From positions 8,184,001 through 8,248,000 of the forward strand of contig CM057136.1 in NCBI GenBank assembly GCA_029964075.1: a DNA stretch of 64,000 bases, written 5' to 3'. The first letter of the stretch is position 1. Every line of letters starts with the position of its first letter. The stretch comes from Patiria pectinifera. Its lineage: Eukaryota > Echinodermata > Asteroidea > Valvatida > Asterinidae. Below the pieces are notes generated by a model that made no database searches, was not told the DNA's origin, and saw nothing but the letters and a program-made list of their open reading frames with translations. This document shows positions 11,547-23,998 of this stretch, in pieces. The translations under genes were made by a program, and so were the position numbers.

Positions 11547-12400
11547 CATGCGTGACGTCATTTCATTCCGAAATCAGAACTAAGATTGTGATTGGTCAAT
11601 TTTGCTGCCACGTTTTTGGAATGCAACAACCTGTACAAAAATGCTACTCATAGTCGGCGTGATGTTTACGCACGCGGGGAGTTCGAATTACGCGCGTATA
11701 CAGGGTGTTTCAATAAAAAGGAAACCCAACTTTGAAGAACTAGTATGGACAGACTAAATATTTACTGGCTATAAATTGGTATCATCTGAAAGCGTAATCC
11801 CTATGCTTTTCAATGATACCTTGTTTACATTTCCAGGGTCATGCATCACTGAGTGCCAGTGTCATGAGATTTTGATGCAAAATTGCAGTTGGTTCACTTT
11901 CATGTCAAACACAATAGGCAAATTAGGCATGGTATGCATGAGAATAACTGGAGTTTATTGTTTTTCATGAATTTCTCGTTTTGACCAAGCCAAGTTCAAA
12001 ACAATGTACCATTTTTCCGAGGATTAACATTCAAGCCATTTCACAGACATTTCCGTAACAATGGGCACACCGTGCCCAGTGGTGTTTTTGTTTTTTTATG
12101 AAAGTGAACCAACTGCATTTTTGCATCCAGTTTTCAAAACAATGATGCTCAGTGATGCATGACTCAGAAAACCTAAACACTGTATCATTGAAAAGCATAG
12201 AGATTGCGCTTTCAGATGATACCAGTTTTATAGACAGTAAACATACTCATTCTTTGAAGTTGGGTTTCCTTTTTTCTTTGAAACACCCTGTAGAAGGCAC
12301 CTGCTGATTGGTCAGTTTCTCGAGGTCATACGCAGTCTAGTTGCATAATTGATCGCCGAATCTGTTTACGTATGATAGACCGCGGTCGGCTTCGCCAGGG
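11547..12400. repeat. Dispersed repeat E (copy 2), split by a MITE
   Basis: The parts 11547-11700 (with GATTGGTCAATTTTGCTGCC) and 12291-12400 (with CTGATTGGTCAGTTTCTCG) match the family copies at about 19700-19790 and 7010-7115. They are separated by the 590-bp element at 11701-12290, which inserted into a TA within the repeat. Confidence 0.45.
11701..12290. mobile_element. TA-flanked MITE with ~230-bp inverted repeats
   Basis: It begins CAGGGTGTTTCAATAAAAAG at 11701 and ends with the complement of CAGGGTGTTTCAAAGAAAAA at 12290, with TA on each side. The arms stay alignable for roughly 230 bp, including GGTATCATCTGAAAGCG and CAGTTGGTTCACTTTCAT. A TA duplication suggests a Tc1/mariner-mobilised element. 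No transposase is encoded. Confidence 0.8.
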
Positions 12401-13006
12401 CCAGGATATATTACATAAACTACAGCGATGGGAGATGGTCTTAAGAATGTCAGATATTATTATTATAAATAAAATATGCACTTTACAGATACAAACTTAC
12501 ACGCTAAAACATCAATAGTGGCGAATAGTATTTTTTATTCTCTGATACAAAAGTAAATAAGCAGGAATTTATTTTAATCCATCATGACGCAGACTGTTCG
12601 TTTGAACATAATGCTCCGACTTCGTGTATACTTTAATCGCAAGCTCGCTCAACTACGTCGTTTTAATGCACGGGCAGTTCCTGTCGCTTGTATAAAAGAC
12701 AAAAGAAAGGAGAATTGTTCCATTTGCAGATGTCCTGCAATTTTATCTCTCAGACAATAAGTGGCAAATCCTTTTAAAAACCTTTTTGAGACCCTGGATG
12801 GAATTAATCTTACAGCATAGATGGTTTTTTTCACCGGTTAATAAATAAAATTATATGAGAAAAAAATGTTTATGGTCTTGCTGCGTAGGCCTAACTGTTG
12901 AAAAATTGTTCTAGCATTGAAAAGGTGATTCTACTTTGCGTGACTGCAGTGTAGAAATTAAATATTGTGAAAAAGTAAATTTGTAAAATTGAATTCTTTC
13001 TTTTTA

Positions 13007-13285
13007 AAGTGATGTCAATAAACTTGGATTCACGTCTGTTTGGACCTCCAATATTGTGTCGTTATGGCGCCCTCATTCGGTCATAATGGCCTATTTATAG
13101 TAATGAAGGCTTATATTATTCTTAGGCCAAATAAAAAAATAGAGTACTAAAATTGTATTTTTCTCTGAAAGTGATGTCAATAAACCTGGATTCGAGTCTG
13201 TTTGGACCGCCAACATTTTGTCGTTATGGCGCCCTCATTCGTCCAGAATGGCCTATTTATAGTAATGAGAGCTTGTATTATTTTT
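13007..13285. repeat. Two-copy tandem repeat (~160-bp unit)
   Basis: 13007-13110 and 13166-13280 match in direct orientation, sharing AAGTGATGTCAATAAAC, TCGTTATGGCGCCCTCATTC and AATGGCCTATTTATAGTAAT. The family is not recognised. Confidence 0.8.
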
Positions 13286-13440
13286 ATGCCCCCCCCCCAA
13301 AAAAAAAACATTCTCGTCTGATCTTTTTGAAAAGAGGAGGATGCGGATGGCCATTTTTCACCGCTTTCGTGATTTTTTTTTTTTTTCCGAGGTGGCAGAT
13401 GCTGTTTTTCTCAAAATTGCCACTTCTTTTCTAAGACTAG

Positions 13441-13815
13441 CCTTTCAATAACAATAATAGTGACAATAGTGGGTATTTAAAGCGCACATATCCACCAGGA
13501 CTGGTGCTCAAGGCGTTACATCATTATAACCACTGCTTATTGGGCCCTTGAAGCATTCCTAACACCATTTCAGCTCCCTGGGGAGTATATAGATCGACGC
13601 TGCCATTTCGGCGCAAATCAGCTCAATCAACCACACTAACCACCTCTGCCCTCACAGGTATCCATTTTCTCCTGGGTGGAGAGAAGCAATGAGTGACCAA
13701 GTGCCTTGCCCAAGGGCAAATACACCATAACCCCAGGCTGGACTCGAACCCACAACCTGCAGAATTACCCACAGCACGAATCCAATCCCCTAAACACGAG
13801 GCCACGGCACTCCAA
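13441..13815 (-). mobile_element. tRNA-derived SINE with conserved body
   Basis: On the minus strand a tRNA-like head has the B box GGTTCGAGTCC (about 13739-13749). It is followed by the body motif TTGGGCAAGGCACTTGG, then CATTGCTTCTCTCCACCCAGG, and an end rich in ATTATTGTTATT. This head-plus-body layout is that of a deuterostome SINE. The copy appears complete. Copies may still produce Pol III transcripts, but activity cannot be judged. Confidence 0.75.
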
Positions 13816-13842
13816 ATTAACCTTAAAATAGCATCTAATTCA

Positions 13843-14920
13843 TCATGGAAACTAGACTTGATGACAATTCGTTAGATAATTGTATTTTATCAGTGAACTT
13901 CAGTCGAACTCCATCGGCGCGGCTGGTAATAAGACTAGTACGTAATCGGGTTGTGACAAATCTAACGACTTGACGATTATGCAACGGTTATGCGTTATGC
14001 AAGCAGCGCAATACATATATGGGAATTTTTTGCGGTGATATCCAATCGCGCACCGCTATGCAGATGAGGACTCATTCATTCCGTTACATGGGGGGGGGGG
14101 GTTACTTCTCAATGCATCAGGGACATGTTCGCAGATCTGGCGACGTTTTAACAAGGGCGGATCCAGGGGGGGGGGGCCAAAGGGGGCCATGGCCCCCCCA
14201 AAAAAACGAAACCAATTTTTTTTTTTTTTTATGTGACATCGCAATAAAGGCAGGCAATGAGTACACCACCATCTTTTCCTCAAAAAACATTGGTTAAAGT
14301 GGTCAGAAATTGCCTCAGATCGCACCACAGAGCATCTAGAATCCAAAAAAAAGGGGCCCTTAAGCGGGCCCCGAACCCCACGCCGTAATTTTTTTGACCC
14401 ACTTTTTGGGGGAACCAAAATTTTTTTTGGCCCTCCCCCCAAAATTGTGTTCTGGATCCGCCCTTGCGTTTTAACGACCAATACACTGAGCTTCGACAAT
14501 TGTGTATGGAAATAAAATGTATCAATGTGATAAATTTGATTTATATAAGTCGTGTATGCCCTATTATGAATTTTGTAATGTTACACAACACAAAGCAAAA
14601 ACCCTCGAAGTAATGAGAACGATCTTCCGCGGAGGCCTAGAATACGCTCTGGAATCTGAACCAATCAGAGTGCTCGCATAAAATTCGCTAGCGATTCAAA
14701 ATACTCCTATTATTATGTTGTGTACACAATTGAAAGCATATTCGCCAAGTCGGTAATTTTATCAGAAATAGTCAGCATCATTTGGTCTGGGAACCAGACT
14801 ACGCGCATTGCAGCGATATTTTGCATGCGTGGAGCCAGCAATCGGTACCGTACGCAAAACAATTACCGACTTGGCACCATGTCTACTTTGAAACAAACAT
14901 TAAGACGCAAAATATTTCTG
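13843..14920. repeat. Dispersed repeat D, near-complete copy carrying a nested hAT MITE
   Basis: The left end CTAGACTTGATGACAATTCG and the right end, in reverse TAGACATGGTGCCAAGTCGG, resemble imperfect inverted termini. The right part (14467-14920) matches 41181-41601 closely in direct orientation, and the left part (13843-14118) matches 41890-42147 in reverse. The element at 14152-14466 is inserted within it. Confidence 0.6.
14144..14474. mobile_element. hAT-type MITE with exact 8-bp target duplication
   Basis: The 315-bp body (14152-14466) has perfect 15-bp ends, CAAGGGCGGATCCAG at the left and its complement at the right. CGTTTTAA occurs directly on both sides (14144-14151 and 14467-14474). 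An 8-bp duplication with CA-starting ends is the hAT signature. The uninterrupted version of the target is at 41181-41190 in the other copy of repeat D. There is no coding capacity. Confidence 0.9.
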
Positions 14921-14989
14921 ATGGGTGAAAAAAACTCAGAAAACAACGGCTGATCTTTCCGCTTAACACAGTGAATATTTATTTTCAAA

Positions 14990-17900
14990 AGAAATAAATG
15001 CAATTGATGCAGTAGGAAGAAAGGATGCCGGCGGGACCATACAAGATTGGCTTTTTTTTTTGTAACATGGTAAATGCTTTACGGTTTTCCAAACATGCCG
15101 ATATTTAAAAAGTGAGTAAATAAATAAATATAACTAACAAAAAACTGCAAATTTACACCAAAGTACGGTATAACCATCCAATAATAGATAGCTAACCAAT
15201 GCATCGACAAGAAAAATCCAGAATGTGTTCCAGAATACATTCAGTTAAATCAGCTGCCAGACTAGTCCGAGCTACAAAACTATTCAACTGAAAAGAGTTT
15301 GTCCCGGGGCGACATACGCTCTGTCAGAATGGATAACATCTTTCCAAAGGTTTAAACCGGCCACCCTACCCACCCCAATGCAATCATGGATGTCGCCTCC
15401 GTCCATCGCCCTACTCTTGTTCGTTGGTGACAAAATTATCGGTGTTATCTACCGTGCTTATATCAATTCTCCAGTACTATATTTCATAACAATGCCCCCG
15501 GATATGAATGCATACATCGGGTAAATGGAATTTCGTAGAGCGGGTTTAGTTTGGAGTACAGTGAGTTTTACTCTCAGGGGTACTAGAAACTGGGACAAGA
15601 GATATTGGTAGAAGACAGAAATAATCACAAATCCTTAAACAAATATTCAGCTATACATGTGTAGGTGGCGATATAATGGAATCCCAACAGGGTTTCTGAA
15701 AGACGCAAACAGTGTACGATGGTAGAGATAAGAAGTATGTTTTGCCACATGGAAATTAGAAACCTCTCAATATGAAAGGTGAATCGTCATATCCTTAGGT
15801 ATCGTATTAAATTTTTCTAAAGCTAATGGTTTTTATGTCTTCATATTTTGTTATTCTATGCGTAGGCCTACGGCTTTACAAGTGCACTTTTACGTATATG
15901 TAAATATTTATGACCAATCTCTTGAGCAAAATAAGTTACTTTTGAAGCGCAAAGCTTTGGTATTGAAATTCGGATGTCGGAAGTTTTCATGGCATACACT
16001 AACAAAATCGAATAACTATTGCTTATGTGAGCGCGGACATCCGGGGGCTTCTTTACACTGCCTTGTCTAGTTCCCAGACCCATTTACCCAAGACTCGACT
16101 GCAGTGGTTCTTGAGAGTGGAGCGTTGAATCGGAACTCATCGCAACCGCTGAACAAAAGGTGCACAATTAAAAGAATAGATGTTTTTACGGGTTGACGTT
16201 AACCCGCCAAAGCTGTGTTTCTTTTCGTCACCGAATGTACGTTTATTATTAATTTGTTTGGACAGGGCGCCTTGGGTAAACTGCCTAGGTATTGCGAGAA
16301 ATATGGACACACATTTAAACCCAACTTTGCTGGATTGAAGAAAATACAATCTCCACGATTTCAATATTAATTTTTGGAGACATCAATTGAAGACATAACC
16401 ACGTTCTGACGACAAACACACATAAGAGATGAAATGATATCATTGAACCCAAGCATATGGCTGATTTCCTCTTCACGAGAATCCGGTTTCATATGATATT
16501 TTGACTCCTATTAAATTTGGTCTATTTTACCTCATATGGACTCTAATGGCCCTCGCACGTGACCTGTCACCGTCCAAATTACTTACGCATGTGCAATACC
16601 ATCAGCGCGTCCGTATTTCATCGCGTCTGAGTTTCGTACCATACCGGTCGTTCCATTTACCTACATTCACAGTGATCAATTAAAAGACCTGAGGGCTTTC
16701 CCCAATCCACCTTTCCAACTAACCCGAAAAATCCTATGAATGGTAAACATGGGCCGCTCAGCGCTTCATCCCAACATGGTATCAGGTGCTGACGTGCCGA
16801 TAGGCTAAAATATGTAGCAATTTGCATTCTGATTAATAAAAGGGTGTTGATGGATCGTAGAAAGGCAACTGAAGATTGCGAAAAACATGAAAGGGAAAGA
16901 CAGCGTTTACATCAAAGGAGACCGTTGGGACGGCGTGGATAGAATAAGTTCTTTCATGTTTCGGAGTGGGCAGACTGTTTGTTGCAGGTCGATGTTGGTC
17001 GTGAGTGACGTCCGATGTCTGTGTTAATGTTCTTTTTCCTTTCATTTTGTTTTTCAGGTGTGTGACAGAATTGTGTTTAAAGTGGAGCGTGGGAGTTGAG
17101 TCAGATGTGTAAATAAAGAAGTGAATCAGTGAATGGATGTATTTAATTATCTTCTTTTTAAAATTTAGGCCTAGACAGAGGAGTCCCATTCGTTTTTAAT
17201 GACGTCATCTCTCTGGGGGACGTGAACAAGTTGAAAAGAGGTTTTTAGATTTAGCAGAAATTATTTGTTGGCCGAGGCGATAATTTGTCAATGAGAATTG
17301 TTAACATGATTGTAGGGTGCACTAAATTGTAAGGTTTGCAGGTACACTATGACATTTATAGACGCCATTTAAAATGATACGAGTATGTGAGTCTCATGCA
17401 GCTCACAAGTTTTTTTTCTGAAACGCGGTTTGTATTTCATCGGACACACTATTAAAAATAATTGTATCTCACATCAAAGTGTTGACAAGTAGATAGGTTG
17501 GTCTGGTATACAAACACAATTTGGATGTAATCGGCTTTTGTAACTGAGCTGCATACCTAAACCGCCCGTACGTCTTTTGGAATGGTCCAAATTATCGTCC
17601 GTCATGGGTCTGAAAAGAAGCCATTGAAAGAACTGTTCTCGACGTTTCTGAAGAGAATACTTCCCACAGCTAATGCTTTTTATATCCACACTTGTTCAAA
17701 GAAGATAGGCCTACGAGTGCCATTGTGTAACCTCAACTTAACATTAAACACTGTCTTGTGCCACTCGATGATGAAGAGCTTCTCAAATCACACTATGGTT
17801 GTATGGTAAAAAGTCGAATCCGCTACGAGTAATTCCAATGAGGAGATTCTTGGTTGCATTGTTATGTTGGCGTTACGATAGGTTATTAGCTGATTTACTT

Positions 17901-18530
17901 GAAACAAGACACTGGTGAATGGGGTGAGCTTTCTCTTTATATAGAGCGTGCAAGTTGACCTATAATAAGCCTACGGGATTCCACAAGAATACAGCACGTC
18001 TGGGCAACATGGATCTGCAACGTGTGTAACGTCCTTTTTGGGGGCATTTATTTTATGTCCAGACTGGGCCCATCCAAACGCCGGCAACAAAATGGGTACA
18101 TGTATTTCGAAAGAAAAGGTAGCATTAACCAATTTACAACAAATTGAAAGTATTGGGAATTGATGACTTTTAAAATTGAACTTGTTGATCTCAACTGCAG
18201 CCTTTCAATCGATCACGCAGATAACCGTGAATTGGGTATTAATTCAAACACGGGAGTCTGTGACTAGACTAGTCAGTGTTTGGTACCAAGACGTCCACAA
18301 TAAAAGTGAATGTGGACTGGCGAGACGTGCACGCTTAAAAAAAAAACCCATTCGCAATAAGGTGTTTTCGGGAGAAAGATTACAAGAACCACACCAAAGC
18401 AGATTCTCAGGAGAACTTACATTTGTCACATGAAGACAGTTACTAACAGAGCAAGACAAGCACCGACATGCAACCCACAGAGGAGTTGAAGAGAGCAAGA
18501 TGACGACCTGAAGGAGTGCAGTCATCAATG
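14990..18530. other. No gene recognised
   Basis: About 3.5 kb of AT-rich single-copy-looking sequence. Open frames are all short, overlap on both strands and show no known domain. Exons shorter than about 60 codons could be missed. Confidence 0.4.
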
Positions 18531-18539
18531 CCTTTGCTC

Positions 18540-18740
18540 CTTAAAGGGAATATACATCATTTGCTTTTGCTGTAATTTTCAGAAATGGATGGAATTGGGG
18601 GGTTGGAAATATATAGCAAATATAGTAACACTGACTTTTTGAGGTTTTGGGTTCGAAAATGGCTACGGTTGGATTGCTATTGCGACGCTCGTAACAATGC
18701 AGCATAATTGAGTTATTTTGACCGTTAGCAGTTTTCAAAA
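18540..18740 (+). repeat. Dispersed repeat G (copy 1)
   Basis: It begins CCTTAAAGGGAATATACATC and contains GCTGTAATTTTC and AAATGGATGGAATTGGGGGG. The same order of blocks appears in reverse at 28235-28395. The TTAAAGGG start resembles that of family B in this window. No name can be given. Confidence 0.55.
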
Positions 18741-21479
18741 GAAAAAGACTTCTTCTAACACAATAACTTCAGCCTGTCATTGTATGTTACTGCAATCTAC
18801 AGGTAGACTCCGTTCCTAATACGGGACGTGCCCCATACATATGCCCACTAACTTCATTTCAGTTCATTAAAATGCCAACAATAGCAAACGTTCTGAACGA
18901 GCTTTCTAAATGTAACATAACGCGTTCTTATTAAAGAAAATGTAGCGCGGAAATTACAGTGGACATAACTTCATAATGGCTTCAGTGCCATGCGCCGGTT
19001 ATTCAACGTTTAATTCAGCGCGCCGTAATTGCCGCAGATACTGACCTTTTCAGAAATGCATTTATTCTTGCGACCTACTTCGGTATTAGTTCACAATCAC
19101 CGCAAGATTGCAGGTGGTTTGTGGCGAGGAAGATGTTCCTAAAACAGTATCTATGTATAGCTGATATACATTGTAGAATGTATTTTTGGAATTGCAGCGT
19201 TTTGAGTGTTCTGTTGTGTCGCCCGTTATTCTTGGTATGAAACACTGTCAGATTATCTCTAGGGGTATTCCGTTTCGAGGAGTAATGTTCGGTTTCATGT
19301 ACCGGTATGTTGCGGAGACTGAGTGCTTCGATTCGGGCTGTCTTTTAAGAGCATGTTTCCTCGTCTGGCCATTTCCAGGGAACACACACCCACAATTACG
19401 GATGAGTGTGTGGGCTGCTGAGCTGCTCACGTGCGCTACGACTACTAACTCTCTATAATTTCCCCAGCGTGAAACCAATTTGGAAGAGTCACTTCAGTCG
19501 AAGCTTTGGTGAAAACGCGATCTATTTGAATGAATGTATTTACCTGTAAATTGTCGTGTTATGTTCAAAATTTCATTTAGTCTGAGTATCAGCCGTTGTT
19601 TAACGAAGCCCGCTCCGCATTCAACGTCTGATGTAATGTGAGCTTGCAACTATTGTATATAGTCGGAGTCGACTTTAGAAACTGTGCCGTCGTTTCAGTC
19701 AGAAATGTGGTCTGAGCTGTTGATTGGTCAATTTAGCCGCAATGTTTTTGGAATACAACAACGGGTTTCAGCCGGATGGAGTGACTTTTCACTTGAATGG
19801 AGGTAGAGAGAGAATGTTTAGTATTTGGCAATAAGAAGTATTTATTCAACCCAGTGTAGTATCCTACCACCCATTTTACACTGAATTATAGGCTTATGTT
19901 TTTTTTGCCCAACTCTTACCTCTCGCGACGCCCATATGGCAGTAATATTGCCTGGACAAAATCTGTGTGCAAAGGCCCATGTAATTTGCAATGTAATTTC
20001 CTAAATGCGGACCTTAAAAAATGGACCTTTGTGTCCCATTTAGCCTCATTGCCAGTTTCAAAGGTATTTGGGTGCTTTTTGATTTGCATGCTGACGCGAA
20101 TTTCCATATTCATGAGCAAAAATGTGATGTCATTTCAGGCAGAAACATCAACGTTACAACTATTCTGCACCAAAAGTTGCCAGAAGTTTGGATATCGTTG
20201 TTGTGTCAGTATATGGCAGTCAGCCAGTGAGCAAACTTTTCCCACAATTGTTAACAATGAGCAAATATTTGGGTTCACAATATTAACAGAAACCCCCTAA
20301 AACTGAATAGTGTCTTCCTGAAACGACATCACAGCAACAGCGCCCTCATTTCCTAGGAAAAATACGTGGCACTTTAAAAAAGAAATGTTTAAAGAATTGC
20401 ATTTTTTTAATAAAACTAACACAAAAGGGATATCAAAATACTTTTCATTCATTTAAGAGGAGTAGAAAGTTGCACGGTTTCAGACGGGGGAGGGGAAGGC
20501 ACCCCCTGCAGTGTCCCTATACCCCGTATATAAGTACACTCTTTGGACTTCTGTTACCTAACACATTCCTCTGAATATCTCAAAGGGATTCCTGAGATTT
20601 CACGAACACAATGACCAACACACGGACCATGCGTCGCATATCTTGCTTCAGCTGATAAATCCGTTTCAACGCGACCAGTGCATGCATACATCTCAACTGA
20701 ATACAAAAAAAACTTTGCTTTAATCCATTCCAATTGACAAACAGAACAAAGAAAAGAGAATGTAACCAAAATTCACCATAATTACTACCGGCATGAGTTC
20801 GTGGCTATGACAAGTATATTTTATATGTCCAGGTCCCCTTAGGCAGACTTCACAAACGAAAAAACGACGGCCAAAATTGAGCTAGCAATCTTCCTTTAGA
20901 ACGGTAATAACATTCCTCCTGAGAAAGTACACAGTACACCGAGACGACTCCCTCAGGGTCGACTCGTTTCCCTTCCAATCGAGATAATTGAAATCTGAAA
21001 TATGCTGTTCTTGGAAAGCTTAAGAGCAGCACGATCACGTCCGCATTTTCAAATACAGATACGGCATATTGTTCAGCTGTACTGCTCGTGTAATTTAAGA
21101 GTCACTAGCGCGGTGTGGAGTCATATACTTATGTTTACTTCGACCTCAATTTGCATGTTGAAACCAAGTGGGCGTGGTAAACCGTGGGGAAGCAATTTTG
21201 CACATTTTTCATTATCAACGTTATGTTTTGCGTAATAGTGATACGTCTTGGAGTTTTCATAGTGATAATGTTTTAATATTTAACTATTCAAAGTTTGAAA
21301 GAAACAAATTTACCAAAAACGCAAACAACAAAACAAATAAATAATTGTTGTCAGGTGCCAACCGTGGTTTCAGGGGACAATAAAATCGTAGGACCTGTAT
21401 ACACTGGTTACTTCTCCATTAACCCTTTCATTTTCCGCATACTAGACCTTTTACAAAAACAAAAAACCCTGACCCACAT
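18741..21479. other. No gene recognised; relic of repeat E
   Basis: The only assignable piece is 19700-19790, which shares GATTGGTCAATTTAGCCGC and TTTTTGGAATACAACAAC with the repeat at 11580-11635. The rest shows no exon, RNA gene or transposon boundary. Confidence 0.4.
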
Positions 21480-21700
21480 ACATCAGACAGGCATCAGACA
21501 GACAGAAAGACATCGTAGGATCTTTCAGTAAATTTACATTTGAATGGTTATATTTCCAAAACGCGCTAAACGCCATTATGTAACCCTTTTTTTAATCCCA
21601 CCCTCCACTGGCCGCCCAAAATCAGTTTTGACAGGTTTAATATAGTTAAATACAACATAATAAATAAAAAAAACCGAAAAGTGAATTAAAAAAAAACATC
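21480..21700. repeat. Left part of tandemly duplicated insertion target
   Basis: This 221-bp segment (starting CATCAGACAGGCATCAGACA, ending AACATC) is repeated at 26706-26932. It is the left half of a roughly 306-bp unit interrupted by the palindromic element; the right half is at 26622-26705. Confidence 0.9.
21695..21700. other. Target site duplication, left (AACATC)
   Basis: AACATC immediately precedes the AG-starting terminus at 21701. It is repeated directly after the right terminus at 26622-26627. It occurs once in the uninterrupted duplicate at 26927-26932, confirming a 6-bp target duplication. Confidence 0.9.
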
Positions 21701-22175
21701 AGTAGTGATGCCCGTATGTATAGTCGGTTTTACGTCATCACGACCACCCTCTCGGCCAATCAGAACGCTGCATTTAGCCTCATTAGCATAAACCATGGCA
21801 AGTTTGAGGAGCCAGCTGGACTGATCGATATGTGTAGGAGAGGTGTTTATTTGCGTAAGCGAATTTAAAACCAGCGATAACAATAGACAATTTTTATGAA
21901 ATCGTATAATAAAATTATTTGTTCGTTTAATGAAATATACGAAACTATTTTATTGCCTAATTGAAGAATTTAATCTTTCAGTTAAATTTTAGCAACATAT
22001 TACCGAGCACAGCGAAAATCGTTCAGAATGGAACAACCCGTAAGATTTGTTGTGAATGACTCATCCCGGTAGTCTTTTGTGCAATCGGAAGGACAGTTTG
22101 TACGCGTACAGACATGCAAGAGTTTCTTCCGGTTGAGTTTTATCGCTGTATTCGAAGTTGTGGTAAACAAACACT

Positions 22176-22565
22176 CACCGTTGAACAGCGTACATGCATA
22201 GGGACAAAATACATAACATAAATTTACGTATAGTACAGTAAAAAGTCAAATTTACATCTGAATTGAAGAGATTTCTCAAGCCGCATATCATACTCGTGCC
22301 TGTTTCCACTCTATCATAATAGCCTTTGTACTCGAATGGGGAATCCAGTTACGTCATAGTTCTGACTCATCGAATGATGACAAACAACCGGACAAGTCCG
22401 GTCATGTGCATTGTCCGCGGTGTTTTTAAAAATCTCCCCGTATGGAATCGTTGTTTGTGGCGCTGGCCGCATTGGCATTAAGAGAACGTTAGATACATGT
22501 ATATACCGCGCTGTACGTCCATGCTGAGCTTGAGATTTAGCGTTACCGAGGAACAATTTGAGCAT
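22176..22565 (-). pseudogene. Frameshifted copy of the right-arm 129-residue ORF
   Basis: The mirror image of 25758-26147. An extra G in the run at about 22337-22340 shifts the frame, so the open frame ends at 22314 after 83 codons. The rest of the sequence still matches the right arm. Confidence 0.35.
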
Positions 22566-22861
22566 GGTATTGAATTATGAAGAATCTGACGTTGACGACT
22601 CAGTCATGGGAAGCTGATAAACGGATTATCGTCACCGTTATATAATCGCTTCAATAACAACCTGCATTGTGAACATATCCAAGCCATGAATGGATTCAGG
22701 GGCCATCACACCATTATAATGTCATTGGACTTAATTGCTGGTCAGTTTTGTGCACGTGGAGCGCTGTACTGTTGATGAGGGATGACGTACGGGGCCAGGG
22801 TAGTCAACAGATAAAGCAAATAATAAGTAATTGGGATTAAGATAAATAAAAGGAAGACAAT

Positions 22862-23071
22862 TCACACTGTATTTTCAAGGATTATTTGAATTTTTTTTAT
22901 TATCATTATCATGCATACAACTTTATTTACGTGCACTAATATTATGCAGTCATCATAAATTGCCCGTTTTATAATTTCAGACCTGAATCTAATAATATTG
23001 TTTTTTGTACCTGACATATACCGGTTTACAATACACTGTCTTTTTAAAGCCACATCGTATATAGAACCCAC
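22862..23071 (-). CDS. Small 69-residue ORF, left arm (doubtful)
   Basis: An ATG-started frame of 69 codons whose translation is identical to the mirror copy at 25252-25461. Identity follows from the near-identity of the arms and is not evidence of selection. The end is rich in isoleucine and lysine. It is not recognised and may be non-coding. Confidence 0.15.
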   Translation of the reverse strand: MGSIYDVALKRQCIVNRYMSGTKNNIIRFRSEIIKRAIYDDCIILVHVNKVVCMIMIIKKIQIILENTV

Positions 23072-23314
23072 ACAAGTTTAAATCTCCATGCATATGGGCA
23101 TGCTCTTCTTCTAAGTTCAAGCGTCAGCGGACCCAATGTAACATATTTTTAATACTAGTATGAACTTATTCGTCCATGGTAAAAAAAAAAAATAGCCATA
23201 AGGAATTACTGTATAAGAGTGATAAGGGGCGACTATTTCAAATATTATTTTTTTCCTATTAGACACTGCTAGATTATTTTTTAAAATGAGTAATCTTTTT
23301 TAAACTACTAGTCT

Positions 23315-23998
23315 TTAATCATCACTGTCTTCATCGTTTTCTTCATCCTCATCTTGTTGGAACAGTCCGTCAAAAGTGTTACGGTATCTAGGCATAATTC
23401 TGTTCAGAGCTGTGTTCAATTTCATGCCCGTAATCAATTTTCGTTCGATATCTTCCACAATTTCTTGATGAGTGCCACTATCTTTCAGATATAGGTAACT
23501 TGACAAAAAATCCTTGTATTTGTTGAAAAAGATTCGCTTGACTGCCCAAAGGGTCTTCCTGTTGGCCTTTTCCTTGGCCTGATCTTTACTCATATCCTCG
23601 TTAATGTACTTTTCATATTTGTCACTCCACATCTCCTGGGTGGCTTCTATGGACTCTTTCAACCAGTCTCGATATGCGGTGTTGTCTTCCAAATCAGAAC
23701 TAGACTCGTCTTCATCAGATAATTCGTCATCTTCCACCTCCGTCACGGACTCCGAATCATCGTCTTCAAGATCTTCGTCTTCATCATACGTAGATACAGT
23801 TTCATAGTTTTCCATATCAGGATCTTCAAATCTACGGCTTATAGAATCAGGTTCAGAATGATCCTCCTCAACTTCATCTGTTTCGGAATCATCAACAACA
23901 TGTACATTTTCTGTATGCCTCTGTAGGTTATATCTCCGTCCGAAGCTTTTGTCACAAATGTGACAAGCATAAGGTTTGACTGCAGAAATGACATTCAT
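23315..23998 (-). CDS. C2H2 zinc-finger/acidic protein of the palindromic element
   Basis: A 227-residue intact ORF on the minus strand. Residues 10-33 form a single C2H2 zinc finger (C12, C15, H28, H33; core YACHICDKSFGRRYNLQRH). Residues about 36-105 are extremely acidic and serine-rich. Residues about 106-213 look helical and charged, with WSDKYEKYINEDMSKDQAKEK and a later block with LNRIMPRYRNTFDGLF. The C terminus is again acidic (DEDEENDEDSDD). I do not recognise a named family. A single finger with acidic and helical parts suggests a nucleic-acid-associated protein, which is inference. The 5' side lies in the AP-1-motif-rich repeat spacer, a possible promoter. It is the only apparently intact larger gene of the element. 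Confidence 0.75.
   Translation of the reverse strand: MNVISAVKPYACHICDKSFGRRYNLQRHTENVHVVDDSETDEVEEDHSEPDSISRRFEDPDMENYETVSTYDEDEDLEDDDSESVTEVEDDELSDEDESSSDLEDNTAYRDWLKESIEATQEMWSDKYEKYINEDMSKDQAKEKANRKTLWAVKRIFFNKYKDFLSSYLYLKDSGTHQEIVEDIERKLITGMKLNTALNRIMPRYRNTFDGLFQQDEDEENDEDSDD

Larger units (their letters stand above)
21701..23920. repeat. Left arm of the palindrome
   Basis: Positions mirror the right arm with a nearly constant sum of about 48322, so indels between arms are few and small. Differences are clustered, for example around 23240-23310. It holds the intact zinc-finger ORF and a frameshifted copy of the 129-residue frame. Confidence 0.9.

Noticed and set aside
23604-23807. Serine-rich 67-codon plus-strand frame
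   Set aside because: The antisense shadow of the acidic part of the zinc-finger ORF. GAT/GAA codons read backwards give TCA/TTC runs.
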